From Haliclystus octoradiatus (taxonomy: Eukaryota > Cnidaria > Staurozoa > Stauromedusae > Haliclystidae), in NCBI GenBank assembly GCA_916610825.1, contig OU744450.1, positions 3,932,578-3,996,577 of the forward strand: DNA of 64,000 bases. The letters run 5' to 3'. The position numbers and the translations under genes were made by a program. The notes beneath the pieces are model-generated. The model was not told where the DNA came from, did not search any database, and saw only the letters and a program-made list of their open reading frames with translations. How positions within the stretch are numbered: the first letter of the stretch is position 1; every line of letters starts with the position of its first letter. This document shows, piece after piece, positions 44,786 to 56,130 of this stretch.

Positions 44786-46313
44786 CTTGATCTTCTTCTG
44801 CATTGTCATCAGATTCAGATCCGATTGAATCTTGATTGCTTTCTTCTGGACAGTCATTGTTTGGAATTGGATTAATATCGTTCTTTGTTTTATTTTCTTT
44901 GATTTGCTTTGAGGTAACTATTGTTTCATTGAAATCCACATCTCTTTTGCTAACTAATTTACCAGTTGATTTCTCAATTAGTCTATAGGCTTTACTTTAG
45001 TCGGAATAACCCACAAACATACATTCAATCGCCTTTCTATCTAATTTTCTTCTCTCGTCTTTTGGAATATGTGCAAATGCTTGAGCTCCAAAAATCTTCA
45101 AATGCGATATATCTGGCTTTACACCTGTCCAAAGTTCTTCTTCAAAGGAGGATTAGCTCAGATGGCAGAGCAACCGAACTTCAGATCGGATCATATCTGA
45201 TCGACTGTGGTTCAAATCCCCCTAAGGTCAACTCAGCCTTGACTTTATCTGAAACATCAAATGAGTACCATCTGAGGATGGCGGATGGAATGGTCCAGAG
45301 GGAATTGCATTGTGAGTAGCTGCGGCGCATCGTTGCGCATTGACAATCAAGACCTATCTGCCATGAAATCTGTTGAAATTGATCTGCAGTGTCGCGGCTG
45401 AGATCAACAAAGAGCGTTAAAAAATCATTGCTCTCAGCGAAAAAAGCCACTCATCTAGAAATAGAGGAGTGGTAAGGGTGCCTTCGGTAGGGCGACACCG
45501 TCTACATTACTTTTAAAGTTCTTCTGGTGTTTTATCTATCACAGCTTTTGTTGGCTGCGGTTTCTTACATACACCGCTGTATTGGCTGCTTCTGCCCAAT
45601 ATTTCAACGCTACATTCCCTTCATGTAACATGCATCGTGTTGACTCGATAATCGTGCGATTCATTCTCTCGGCCACTCCGTTTTGTTCTGGTGTTTTTGG
45701 TACAGCGTATTGCCTCTTTACACATTTTTCTTTACAAAAATCTTGAAATTTTTCTAGACTTGTACTCTTTGCCATTGTCCGTTCTTAATAGTTTAATTGA
45801 TTTCCCTGTTTCATTTTCAACCATTGTTCTAAATGATTTAAAAATCTTAAAGGCTTCACTCTTTTTGCGGGTAGAGTATATAAATGTTTTGCGTGTAAAA
45901 TCATCAATAAAAGTGATAAAGTAACGACGTCCATTACATGATTCGACTTGAATCGATCCGCAAACATCGCTGTGAATTATCTCCAACATTTCCTTTGCTC
46001 TTGTGGCTTGATGTTTAGGAAAGGGCTTGCAATGTGCTTTACCATAAACACATCCTTCACATAATGTGCTCTCAGATTTCTCATTAGAAATAGTTAGTCC
46101 TTTAACCATATTTTTTTTCTGAAGCATCTTTAAATCGTTTTTATTCAAATGTCCCATTCTGCGATGCCAAATATTGATTTGATTCTCAATACATTCATTG
46201 TTACCACTTTTAGACTGTACTTCCTTACTAATGAATGCAGTTTTGTCTTTGCCGATTGTATCTTGTTTACAAAGTAGATAAAATAATCCATTCTTCTGGA
46301 TACCGGTAGCCAC
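44786..46313 (-). pseudogene. Copia integrase and linker
   Basis: Minus strand from 46313: HRRMGHLNKNDLKML and CEGCVYGK zinc finger, then IHSDVCG, FIDDFTRKTFIY, LLRTDNGKEY, and after a frameshift NGVAERMNRTIIES with the catalytic Glu. Split by the SINE. The remaining acidic linker (ESNQDSIGSESDDNAEEDQG) reaches the MITE. Confidence 0.88.
45142..45514 (+). repeat. tRNA-derived SINE, copy 3, in Copia
   Basis: Same SINE family; AAAGTTCTTCT is duplicated at 45131-45141 and 45515-45525, an 11-bp target duplication, as LINE machinery makes. It splits the Copia integrase. Confidence 0.9.
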
Positions 46314-46414
46314 TATAGCATTGTCCTTTGATATATTGCATGAAAACTGCTATCAAACAACACTTTACATAGCTTTTCATTCATTGACTTAACAGATATC
46401 AAATTACGCTTTAA

Positions 46415-46666
46415 TCAAGGGACGTGCAAAACGTTCGTTAATTTTACCTTTTTAATACCGTCTGGTACTTTACTTATAAGAAAAACAGTCCCTTTGCCTT
46501 TGACATCCAAAGCATAATTGTTGCCCAATCTAACTTTTTTATTATCTTCAATTTCATAATATTCGCTTATTACATCTTTGTTTCCAGTCATATGAGCTGT
46601 AGCCCCTGAGTCGATTATCCAGTGCTCTTTACATTCTGGTATTTGCGTTAATTTTTGTGCAATCAA
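46415..46666 (-). pseudogene. Copia protease
   Basis: HWIIDSGATAHMTGNKDVIS carries the Copia aspartic protease motif DSGAT; KLTNVLHVP follows, as usual. Linked to gag and integrase through frameshifts. Confidence 0.85.
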
Positions 46667-46729
46667 AGCTACGTGATCGTCTTCACATACTTGAGCCTCA
46701 TCTGTTGAATTTCGTTTTGGTTTTCTACA

Positions 46730-47383
46730 TTACCTTGCCCAATGACCAGGAATTCCACAATTGTTGCATTTTCCGGGTCTTTTATGTCTAGCCCCTGTGT
46801 AAGTGTTTTGACCTTTTTGTTTATAATGCTTTGATGATACTAAGGCTTCCTCCCTTTCATTAGGAATATTATCTTTTGCCTCTTTTCTTTTGTGTTCCTC
46901 TTGAAGTAGTCTTGCGGTAACAAATTTCCAATTTAAGTCATCAGCTTTAATAGTATCTAATGCCGTAATAAGAGTATCATAAGAATCCAGCAAGCTTGCT
47001 AATAATATTGTACATAAATCTACTTCTTCAATTACATCACCAATAGCGTCTAATTTTTCTGCCAAAGTTTTTACATTTGAAATATGCGCTTGCATAATAT
47101 CCGAGTCTTTCATGACGATTCTGTACAGTTTCTTCTTGAGAAATATCTTGTTTGCTAAACTTTTCTTCTCAAATAAGTTAGTTAGCTTCTCCCAGACCTC
47201 TGCTGGTGTTTTGGCACTTCTAACATGAACCAATTGTTCTTTTCCAACTGATAGACACAAAATCGCCATTGCCTTATCTCTTTTAACATGGTAGGCTTTC
47301 TTAGCTGCATCGGTTGCGGCATTACCAGGTTCTGTCTCCGTCTCATTAACAAAACCCCAAAGACCTTTTGCTTTTAATGTCAT
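46730..47383 (-). pseudogene. Copia gag
   Basis: Retrotrans_gag/UBN2-type protein: MTLKAKGLWGFVNETET, KTPAEVWEKLTNLFEKKSLA, and the CCHC knuckle start CNNCGIPGHWAR, after which the frame breaks. An upstream start codon may lie a little farther right. Confidence 0.88.
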
Positions 47384-47525
47384 CTCAATGATAAATTTCT
47401 AATTATGGAAATTTTCACCATCAAACTTCTCGATTTTGAAAAAATTCTTTCTCAAATCCGGTATCATCCATATCGAGATTATTATAAATTAAAATGCACT
47501 TTCTTGTCTTTGTATTATAGCAATC

Positions 47526-47541
47526 CTGGGCCCATAACCTG
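47526..47541 (-). promoter_or_regulatory. Copia primer-binding site
   Basis: Minus strand CAGGTTATGGGCCCAG directly after the LTR; GGTTATGGGCCCAG is the initiator-Met tRNA half-molecule site used by copia elements. Confidence 0.75.
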
Positions 47542-47761
47542 TGTAAACTTGAACTACAGAGTTAAGCAGCTAAACAACAAATCAATAGACAAATCCGTTA
47601 GGAGTAAATCTTACTGTTGTATTTTAAGATACACGAACGACTGAATATAGGTTTACAAGTTATGATTAAGTATACCGACTAATTAACTACAATACAACAA
47701 TACGCTTCCGATACATAACAAATACTGATTGACTATACTAATAATAGCTATATTTTTAACA
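47542..47761 (-). repeat. Copia 5' LTR
   Basis: About 220 bp, beginning TGTTAAAAATATAGC at 47761 and ending AAGTTTACA next to the primer site. No partner LTR exists at the other end. Confidence 0.7.
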
Positions 47762-47762
47762 C

Positions 47763-47849
47763 GTTGAATAAGATGATCAGCCCTTTCAACGTATCTTATG
47801 GCGTGGTTGTGATGGTACAGCAGATATTAAAACATTGCAATGGACCAGA
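47763..47849 (+). repeat. 87-bp direct repeat flanking Copia, right
   Basis: Second copy of 41891-41977, and the one continuous with the rest of BEL reverse transcriptase. Confidence 0.9.
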
Positions 47850-48856
47850 GTCTTGTTTGGAGACAAACCCAGCCCAGCAGCAAGCAGTTCTATCCAACAC
47901 ATTGCAGATGCATTCTCTGCAGAACAACCACTAGCGAAGAAAGTACTCAAGGAAGATATTTACATTGACGACATTGCCAGTTCGTTTCAACCAATAAAGA
48001 AGCAGAGCTGGCCATCAAAGATGTTGACATGGTACTTTGAAAAAGCGGCTTTTCCATCAAATGTTGGCACTCGAATGTTAAGTCGCTAGAATCAATGTTA
48101 CATCAACTGATTCAAAAGTAAATATCTTAGGACATGAATAGGACAAAAAAAGATGAAATTAGAGTTAAGTCTCGCGAGAGGCCACTGTCACTATCTGTAT
48201 TTACAAAACGTCACATCTTGAGTGGATTGGTTCGAATTTGGGACCTTATGGGATTGGTATCGCCTCTAACAATTGGACCAAAGATTGAGCTGCAAAAGTT
48301 GTGGGAAAGAGGCATTGGATGAGATATTGAACTGTCAGAATCTGAAAAGGAACAATGGCAAGAAAAATTTGAAGATTTGTGGCCAGCCATGGAAATCAAA
48401 ATCGAACATTGTTTACGTCCCAATGATGCGACTTGTGAACCACAATTCCATGCATTTTCTGATGGTAGTCTTGATGCATATGGAGCGATGTACTTGCGTT
48501 GGAGGATGCCAGGCGAAGAATATCAATTACAGTTTGTGGCAGCAAAAGCACTTGTAACACAACTGAGAATCAAAAATGTTCCTTGAATTGAGTTAGTTGG
48601 CGTGGTGATAATGACAAGATTAGTGGATGCAGTGAAAACAGCATTAATATCAAAATTTGAAAGTGTTGTTTTCTGGACAGGCTCAATGACAGCACTAAAT
48701 TGGGTAAAATCAGATTCAGACAGGTTCAAAGCATTTGTTCAATCCAGAGTATCTGAAGTGCAAGAAACCTTATCAGAACATGTATTTAGATACGTGCCTG
48801 GAGTACTGAATCCTGCAGACGCATTGACGAAGCCAATCAAGATGGAAGACTTCTAA
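47835..48856 (+). pseudogene. BEL reverse transcriptase (C-part) and RNase H
   Basis: TRVLFGDKPSPAASSSIQHI and IYIDDIASS (catalytic YIDD) continue the RT. Then HILSGLVRIWDLMGLVSPLT, FHAFSDGSLDAYGAMYLR (RNase H DG/DAS-type motif), VFWTGSMTALNWVKS and VPGVLNPADALTKP. Several stops and frame changes. Confidence 0.85.
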
Positions 48857-49027
48857 ACATGGCAACAAGGTCCATAATTTTTAAAACATGACGAAGTCAA
48901 TTGGCCAAAAGAGAAAGAAAATTCTGAAGATGTAGACGATGGAAACACCTCAACACAAGAAGAAGAAACATGGAACAAAAGGTACAATTAGTTCATCAGT
49001 GGCAATGTCGAATGAAGGTTTAGAGCA

Positions 49028-50420
49028 TCAACGTGTATTGGGAATAGTGGAATAACAGAAAAAATGGACAGAGAGCATGAGAGAGGAATATGGGAATGAA
49101 ATTAATCCTGTGATAAGGATAATGCAGTCCCTACAAGAACATATGGATACAAAGAGTAAAACTTTGAGAAAATTGTTCCCAATATTCGATGCAGAAGACA
49201 AGTTGCAGTTGGCAGGACGTCTTGGCAAGGTCAATTGGCTGGCTAAGGAAATTGTATCCCCGGTTATTGTTCCAAAGTCTGATTTGGCAAAGAAAGAAGT
49301 TATTATCATCAGGTGTCAGTTCATGCAGGAAAGCGCCGCACACAAGCAGCATTAGAAGCAAATGGGTTTTGGATCATGGGATTCTCGAGGTACCTCTTCC
49401 ATGCAGCAAATTGATGCCTTAGGTGTCGAATTCAGCATCGACCATTACTTGAGCAGAAAATTGGTGAATTACCTTCATTTCGTATGCTAAAGGACCAGGC
49501 ACCCTTTGAATCAACATCGGCTGATTGTTTTGATCCTTTCTCTGTTAAATTATCTAGAAATAAAACCAGTGAAGGAAACGTTGTTATTTTTAGTTGCCTA
49601 GCAACAAGAGCCATCCATCTTGCGTTGGTCTATGATACTGCGAGTGGTGGAAAGGACTGACAACTGAAAAATCATTATTAGCGTTCAGAAGATTTGTCAC
49701 TCTTGAAGGAAATAAGGCAGGTACAATGTACACGCACGGTGGGTCAAATTTTGTTGGTGCAGAATCGATCTGGCGTGGGAAAGTGGGAAATTGGAAAGAA
49801 ATAACTAAAGAAGAATGGTTTAGTACAAAAGATTTAAATTTGACTCGGAATCCCCCTACATCGTTGCACATGAATGGAGCCATTGAATCGCTCATCCGTA
49901 GTGTGAGGAATGCTCTAGCAGTAATAGTTGATGGGGAAGTTAGATCTCTTTTACCAGACGAATGGTCAACCTTCCTGTATAAAGCCCATGTATCTGATAA
50001 ATTCAAGACCATTGTTTCCTAAAAATTCTAATGACCCATTGAATGAAGCAGGATTTGTAACCCCCAATGGAATTCTTCATGGACATAATTATGTGGTAGA
50101 TCAACCAGTCCAGAAGGATAGAATCAACCCAAGAAACCGCATGAACCTTGTACAGAGAAGGATCGAGCTGCTCTGGCAACAATGGATGAAATATATGCCA
50201 CCACAATTGAATCTTCGGAATAAATGGTACCGAAAAAGAGAAAATTTATTTGAGGATTGATGACTATGTCATAGTACTGAACAAAGGTGTGGATGGTTCT
50301 TTGCCTAGAGCAACTTGGGAAGTTGCCATTGTAGACCAATGTCTAGCTGGAGACGACGGATTAGTGAGAAAGGCGTTGATCAGGACCAAAAATGGGAAAT
50401 ACTTACGGCCAATTCACAAA
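49028..50420 (+). pseudogene. BEL integrase
   Basis: LRKLFPIFDAEDKLQLAGRL and VNWLAKEIVSPVIVP precede the zinc-finger region. GNVVIFSCLATRAIHLALVY, TMYTHGGSNFVGAE and NGAIESLIRSVRNAL are core blocks with the catalytic Asp and Glu. Broken by stops and shifts. Confidence 0.8.
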
Positions 50421-50586
50421 TGAGTTCTCATAGCAACTGCAGAAGAGCTTAAGCAGGACGAAATGTTACAAGTTTGTGTGGAGAATTTAAATTTGAAAGG
50501 CTATAGATTGTGGATTAGTGAAACCAATTTGATTTGATTAATATGTTCTTTATAACGCACTATGAGTACATAATGCTGAGAAGGAC

Positions 50587-50824
50587 TGTCAGAACTTTAT
50601 TATTAATGGTGTATGATGTAAGGCATCCTCTCTTTGATGTTATAATTTGAGGCTACTAAATGGGACACCGCTCCTAAAATGTATTACTATAATGGCGGAA
50701 TTGTCCACATGTTTTTAAACCAAGTTGATTAAGAACAAGTTATAGTTATTTACATTTGTCTCAGTCATTTGTGTATTGAAATGTAGATTTTATGGTGGTC
50801 AGATAAGTTGAAGTGAAATTTCCA
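50587..50824 (+). repeat. BEL 3' LTR
   Basis: 238 bp, TGTCAGAACTTTATTATTAA to AAATTTCCA, more than a dozen differences from the 5' LTR. Confidence 0.9.
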
Positions 50825-51606
50825 TTCCTACTTAAATAATGTTGTACAGTTCACAATGTCAATAAAAAAGTACCATTCTTGAGAATTAATAGCACTGCTA
50901 TATTTGTCTTGCAAACACTTGAAACTCTCAGAAATGTTATTCATACGTTATTAGAATTATGATGAGAAATATTTTATGCATTCTTGTAACAGGCGTTGCC
51001 TTTGCAATGAGATAAACACTTTGGAAACATGCGAGCCTTAGTTTTGATCTACAATCCGTGTTGCAAGTTGTAGTCACTGTGTAAAAGCGCTTTCTCAGAA
51101 ATTCTTCATAATTTGAATTCTACCTCTTACAAAGTTTATTTATGAGCTGAGGGGTACCTAATATATTATATTTTATCAATTGTAATGGCTCTTACAACAC
51201 ACCCAAGAGATTTACTTTACTTTTACTTAGATTTACTCTAATTTTTTTTTATCAAAATGTAATTATAGCACATTCTTTATTGAATGAAATATTTTGAAAG
51301 AAATATTTTAGGATATTTAAATTAATGATTTCTATGATATGTCATGCTCTCGTGTAGACTCTAACCAGAAATTCGAATACAGTAGCTATTCTACTCGCAG
51401 CAGGTCTTAGGAATCCACAGAAGAATTTGAAATGATTTCTGAATTTCTATCTGAGGGTATTGTCAACTTGTTGTTACAATGTATTAGTGAATTAAGTATT
51501 TGAAAAGTATTGAAAGATATTTAAATATAGGTTTTCTATCATATGAATTTATTACGATAGGTGACATTTATAGCATATAAAATCAATTCTTATTATTACC
51601 ACGTAG
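50825..51606. other. no gene seen
   Basis: AT-rich; could be intron of the plus-strand exons that follow. Confidence 0.35.
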
Positions 51607-52151
51607 GTTTCGACCATTATGCTTATTATGATAACGAAGGCCTGGACCATGGTAGTTCTGATCCAGGAGAACCTGCTACACATGGTTTAGCGAGGGAGGA
51701 ATACGAAGATCAGAATCTACAGATAGATATGCAGCTAGATGGAGCCAGTTCGATAGATCTATTGAATGACGGTTGTATAGACGAACCTGATGATTTGCTC
51801 AAATTTTCATCAATAAACGTTAAATCGTAAAAATTTTAATCATTAATGAATGATTTTTTATCGATCTGCAGATATTCATGACATTTGTGATGACCGCATT
51901 ATTGACTACAAGACAACCGGTATGCTTTCACAATTTAATTTTATAATTAATATTGTTCTGACTTCCCATCTAAACATCAAATATTCTGCATGACCATGTA
52001 CTATTAAATTATCGGATCTATACATGTGAAAAACCTGGTCGATAGTTAACGCAGAAAGGTAATATTATAATTTTATAGATTAAATAAATTAAATATTTCA
52101 GATCTCGATAAAAAGAACACAATATATCCATCCAATGAGGATTATTTTTAA
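51607..52151 (+). CDS. C-terminal exons of an unidentified acidic protein
   Basis: Three candidate exons in phase 1: 51607-51771 (after CCACGTAG; codes FDHYAYYDNEGLDHGSSDPG and LQIDMQLDGASSIDLL), 51872-51919 (between TCTGCAG and G|GTATGC; IHDICDDRIIDYKTT) and 52102-52151 (after ATTTCAG; LDKKNTIYPSNEDYF, TAA). All junctions restore Asp. The donor of the first exon (G|GTTGTA) is weak; if unused, that exon runs to a stop at 51830. Tyrosine-rich and acidic, so perhaps a cytoplasmic tail. Not recognised. Confidence 0.35.
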
Positions 52152-52392
52152 GTACCAGAAGAGCCCCTCAACAGTATCACAATAGTGGATAGTAACACAG
52201 TAGATGAGAATGGTTACAGTAAGTCCTAATTATCATTTTAACAGATATCATATACTGCCTGTTTTGTGCCAACTCTCCAGACAACGTGGTCTATTCAATA
52301 ACGATTGGATTGAATCACGGCCGTAACTACATATGCTTACTGTGACATATGCTTTCGACTGGGGGGAGCAACTTGTCCCCGAAAAAAAGGGC

Positions 52393-52983
<591 letters not shown>

Positions 52984-53248
52984 GAATAAAATGAAATAAT
53001 GCATCTATCATTTTCATTATTTAAGATATATGCATATACATCTTTATTACTATTAAGTACTTATTACTTATTTACTAGATCAATAACTATATTATTGAGT
53101 GTGTAAGTATGATAGCTACTTAAATTATCTTGCTAAATTCGTATCAATATTAAACGAGCATTTTGCTCATTTTGGTTACGATCTTAAATAAAATAACACA
53201 CACACACACCTTCATAGAGGCTCTGTTTATCAACGGCAAGAACAGAAT

Positions 53249-53343
53249 TGATTATTAATAACAGAGATATCCTCAACTTAAATAGCAAAACATTTAAAAA
53301 AGAACTAACTTCACGCATTATATAATAAACTAGTAACTCAAAA
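53249..53343. repeat. 95-bp dispersed repeat, copy 1
   Basis: TTGATTATTAATAACAGAGA...CTAACTTCACGCATTATATAATAAACTAGTAA matches 56036-56127 with roughly ten changes, same orientation. Confidence 0.8.
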
Positions 53344-53563
53344 CTAACACTTACAGAACAATTAACCACATTCAAGGACAAACATCAAGAAACTTAAGTA
53401 ATCAAAAACAGAAGTAAAATATCAATGTCATATATATTACTAAATTCATAACATCTTGTACCTATCATAATGTTCATGTCTATAATAAACGTACTATTAG
53501 ATGTTATCTAATAGCAAAAAAAATAGAGCTCGATGTCATTTGACAGAGCTAAATATAATAAAA

Positions 53564-53738
53564 TATAATAAAAGGAATCAAAGACTACACATTCATAATT
53601 GTTACTAATAGTTTCATGCTTATACGCAGTCATCAGACCAATAGACTAAGTAATTTATTTTATTTATCTGATGATTGCGTAAGCATGAAACTATTAGTAA
53701 CAATTATGAATGTGTAGTCTTTGATTCCTTTTATTATA
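53564..53738. repeat. near-perfect 74-bp palindrome
   Basis: Left arm 53564-53637 (TATAATAAAAGGAATCAAAG...CATCAGA) and right arm 53667-53738 are reverse complements apart from a 2-bp indel and one mismatch. The spacer is 29 bp (CCAATAGACTAAG...). Non-coding. Single-strand folding would give a long hairpin. Confidence 0.95.
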
Positions 53739-53917
53739 ATAAACGAACTATCTTTTGTCTATCTATCTATTTCGCAAACAACTTTAACAATATTCACTAG
53801 AAAGCCAATTGTCAATGTAAATAAAACAGGGCCTAACATTTGGAGTACTCCTATCATGCAATGGTAACGCATCATATTTAATTAACTGCAATCATATAGC
53901 CATCATGTTCGCTATAG

Positions 53918-55018
53918 TTAATGTTCATAAATAACTTCTTTTTTAACGGGTTGGCAAATTATATCGGAGTTATGCCAAAATCCCATCAAATCATTACTTA
54001 AAATAATTTTTTTCTCTTCTCTTGTGAAATTATCTTTCTGTTCTTCCTTCAGGCGGTTGTAACTTTTTAATATCGGAGTTATTCCTCCACGTGCGTACGG
54101 TCTATGTAATGGGTTGAAGACAGACATTTTGAAATACTTGACCATCTTTCTTCCTTTTGAGGCAATGTTCATAATCATTCTTACTTGACTTTCCCAGATC
54201 GACCAATTTTCTAGCGATGCATCGTATGGTAATAGTTCCTTTGTCGCATCATACCTAAAGGCATTGAAAGCAGCATCAAATTGTCTGCTGTACATAACCC
54301 AAGGTAAGCCACCATCTTCTACTTTGTTTATACCACAACGTTTGGTCCAAAATACAGTTTGATGAACTCTGTCACAGTCAGATTTATCTCTGCAATAATT
54401 TGGTGAACTGACAAATGGTCTGTAAGACAGTAAAAATCGTTCATACTTACGTAAAACTGAAGTATTCATCTTCATTGATTCCTGAAATTTCTTCTCCATA
54501 TTTTCTCTCGGTGGAACAATTCCCTTTTCACCTAAAGCTTCGCCAATCACGAGAACATCGTCATCAAATAGTAATAAATATTCATATTTGTCATAATAAG
54601 ATGATACCATGTTATACATCATATTCCTTCCAGTTGTCCATGATGTTTTCGTTGTTGTTGTTGCATTATAATAATGGTGGATATGTTCCATGTGCTTTAA
54701 CTCAACGCATTCACTTTTATACGATAAAACAAACACATCTAGGTTTGACCCATTACCAAGCAAATGAGGATGTAACCAATGTTTAGGTAGACATTGTTCT
54801 GTTTGTGTTACATAGACAAATTGTTTCTGTTTGATAATGTTGACATTAAATAGTAGTAAGCTAGTTGCAACTCTCATATACGACGTAGGCGCGACTTTCC
54901 CGTAATATCGATTAAAATTACCATAATGAAAGTCATAATTTACTATTAGGAACATTGAAATTGTTATTAAAATGGCAATGGCATAAAGGTATTTTCGTTG
55001 AAGAAGATCAATGTGCAT
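53918..55018 (-). CDS. type II membrane protein, putative glycosyltransferase
   Basis: Intact single-exon frame of 366 residues. A short cytosolic start (MHIDLLQRK) is followed by a signal anchor (residues 10-27, YLYAIAILITISMFLIVNYD), then a luminal part with the metal-binding-like LLLFDDDVLVIGEALGEKGI (about 147-166). Other blocks: FVSSPNYCRDKSDCDRVH, TVFWTKRCG and GFWHNSD. N-glycosylation sites are present. Golgi type II topology plus a DDD motif in a hydrophobic strand is typical of GT-A glycosyltransferases, but no named family was recognised. Upstream (55019-55270) holds no second coding exon that I could see. Confidence 0.6.
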   Translation of the reverse strand: MHIDLLQRKYLYAIAILITISMFLIVNYDFHYGNFNRYYGKVAPTSYMRVATSLLLFNVNIIKQKQFVYVTQTEQCLPKHWLHPHLLGNGSNLDVFVLSYKSECVELKHMEHIHHYYNATTTTKTSWTTGRNMMYNMVSSYYDKYEYLLLFDDDVLVIGEALGEKGIVPPRENMEKKFQESMKMNTSVLRKYERFLLSYRPFVSSPNYCRDKSDCDRVHQTVFWTKRCGINKVEDGGLPWVMYSRQFDAAFNAFRYDATKELLPYDASLENWSIWESQVRMIMNIASKGRKMVKYFKMSVFNPLHRPYARGGITPILKSYNRLKEEQKDNFTREEKKIILSNDLMGFWHNSDIICQPVKKEVIYEH

Positions 55019-56035
55019 GTTGGCTTTCTTTAACTCGATTGCATTTGGTTAGCAGGTTGAACTGGGAGCATATTGTATTTGATAGGTTTAAATGATCTGA
55101 TACGTACAGGTACACAGCAGAGCAGATGATATGTAACAATTACAGCACCATTTATAATTCATGATCTTGAAAAAAACGGCTGCAGTTTTCAAAGATTATG
55201 ACATTTGTAATAATTACTATACCTGTTTGTGTTTGATATTGAATCGATTGATGTACATTGCTGTAAAAATAATGATAATAATAATAACACTTTATTTGGT
55301 ATAGCGCACTTTACAAAAAGCTGAAATGCGCTTTACAGGTAGTAAATAGTCTATATATAGTTATTTAACTGTACAACAATGATGATTTGGTAGTATAGAC
55401 ATGTTTTTAAGCGTTATAAGTTATCAAAGATCTGTCAGTAGATATTCATAGTTTAGTTTAATCTTATTTAGTTTAAACAATTTTAAGTAAATGACAATAT
55501 TTTTAGACGGAATTTGAATACGCTGAAATGTTATCTTTTGTGGTGTAGTTTTTAATCGAATGTTAACCATCAGTCACAATAGTGTCCCTTAACAGTGTCT
55601 ACTTCTAGGTTGTACGGCGTACTTTCGTGAGCCGTACTGACCTTTTTTGGTGCACCGTACCAAGTGGATCAACACAAAAAGTCACAAAAATGGAATAATA
55701 TACGCTGAACTAAACGTGGTGTTCCATTAGATTTTTGTTTGGACGTTACTGCTTCCTGGGAAAGAACTGTGACACTGAAATAAAAAAAAACAGGAAGACA
55801 GTGGAGATCTTTAAGAAATGGATTTATGCCCTCGTATCTGCTTTCTCAAGTCACAACTCTTGCTGCTGCGTTCTGCGCTTTTTGTAGCCTTGAAACGTAG
55901 ATGCGAGGCATGTCATAAAGAAGAGATTGCAATAATCCAATCTAGATGAGATTGAGGCATTTAGAAATAGAAAAATGACATAAGGAAGTAGCGGTTTAAG
56001 ATAAGATATAATTGTCAACATTAAATTAGAGATAA
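55019..56035. other. no gene seen; SINE/LINE-tail-like block at 55265-55345
   Basis: The block ATAATAATAACACTTTATTTGGTATAGCGCACTTTACAAAA resembles a widespread repeat tail. The rest is AT-rich without exons. Confidence 0.4.
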
Positions 56036-56130
56036 TTGATTAATAATAAGAGTGATATCCTCAACCTAAATAGCAAAACACTTAAAAAGGGACTAACTTC
56101 ACGCATGATGTAATAAACTAGTAAACTTAA
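56036..56130. repeat. 95-bp dispersed repeat, copy 2
   Basis: See 53249-53343. The Harbinger element starts at its right edge. Confidence 0.8.

Larger units (their letters stand above)
41978..47762 (-). mobile_element. Ty1/Copia retrotransposon, 3'-truncated
   Basis: Runs right to left: LTR 47761-47542, primer site, gag 47383-46730, protease 46666, integrase 46313-45539, reverse transcriptase and RNase H 43270-41978. It breaks off inside RNase H at WAGDETTRRS, where BEL sequence starts at once, so the 3' LTR is missing. A MITE (43210-44777) and a SINE (45142-45514) are inserted in it. Confidence 0.9.
36211..50824 (+). mobile_element. BEL/Pao LTR retrotransposon carrying nested insertions
   Basis: LTRs of 238 bp at 36211-36448 and 50587-50824 (TGT...CCA), flanked by a perfect 5-bp TTCCT duplication (36206-36210, 50825-50829). 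The interior holds gag with zinc knuckles, protease, reverse transcriptase, RNase H and integrase pieces. They are split by a LINE tail (36609-37092), a foldback element (38562-40124), an hAT MITE (40599-41284) and a Copia element (41978-47762), and further cut by stops and frameshifts. LTR divergence is high, so this is an old insertion. Confidence 0.92.
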
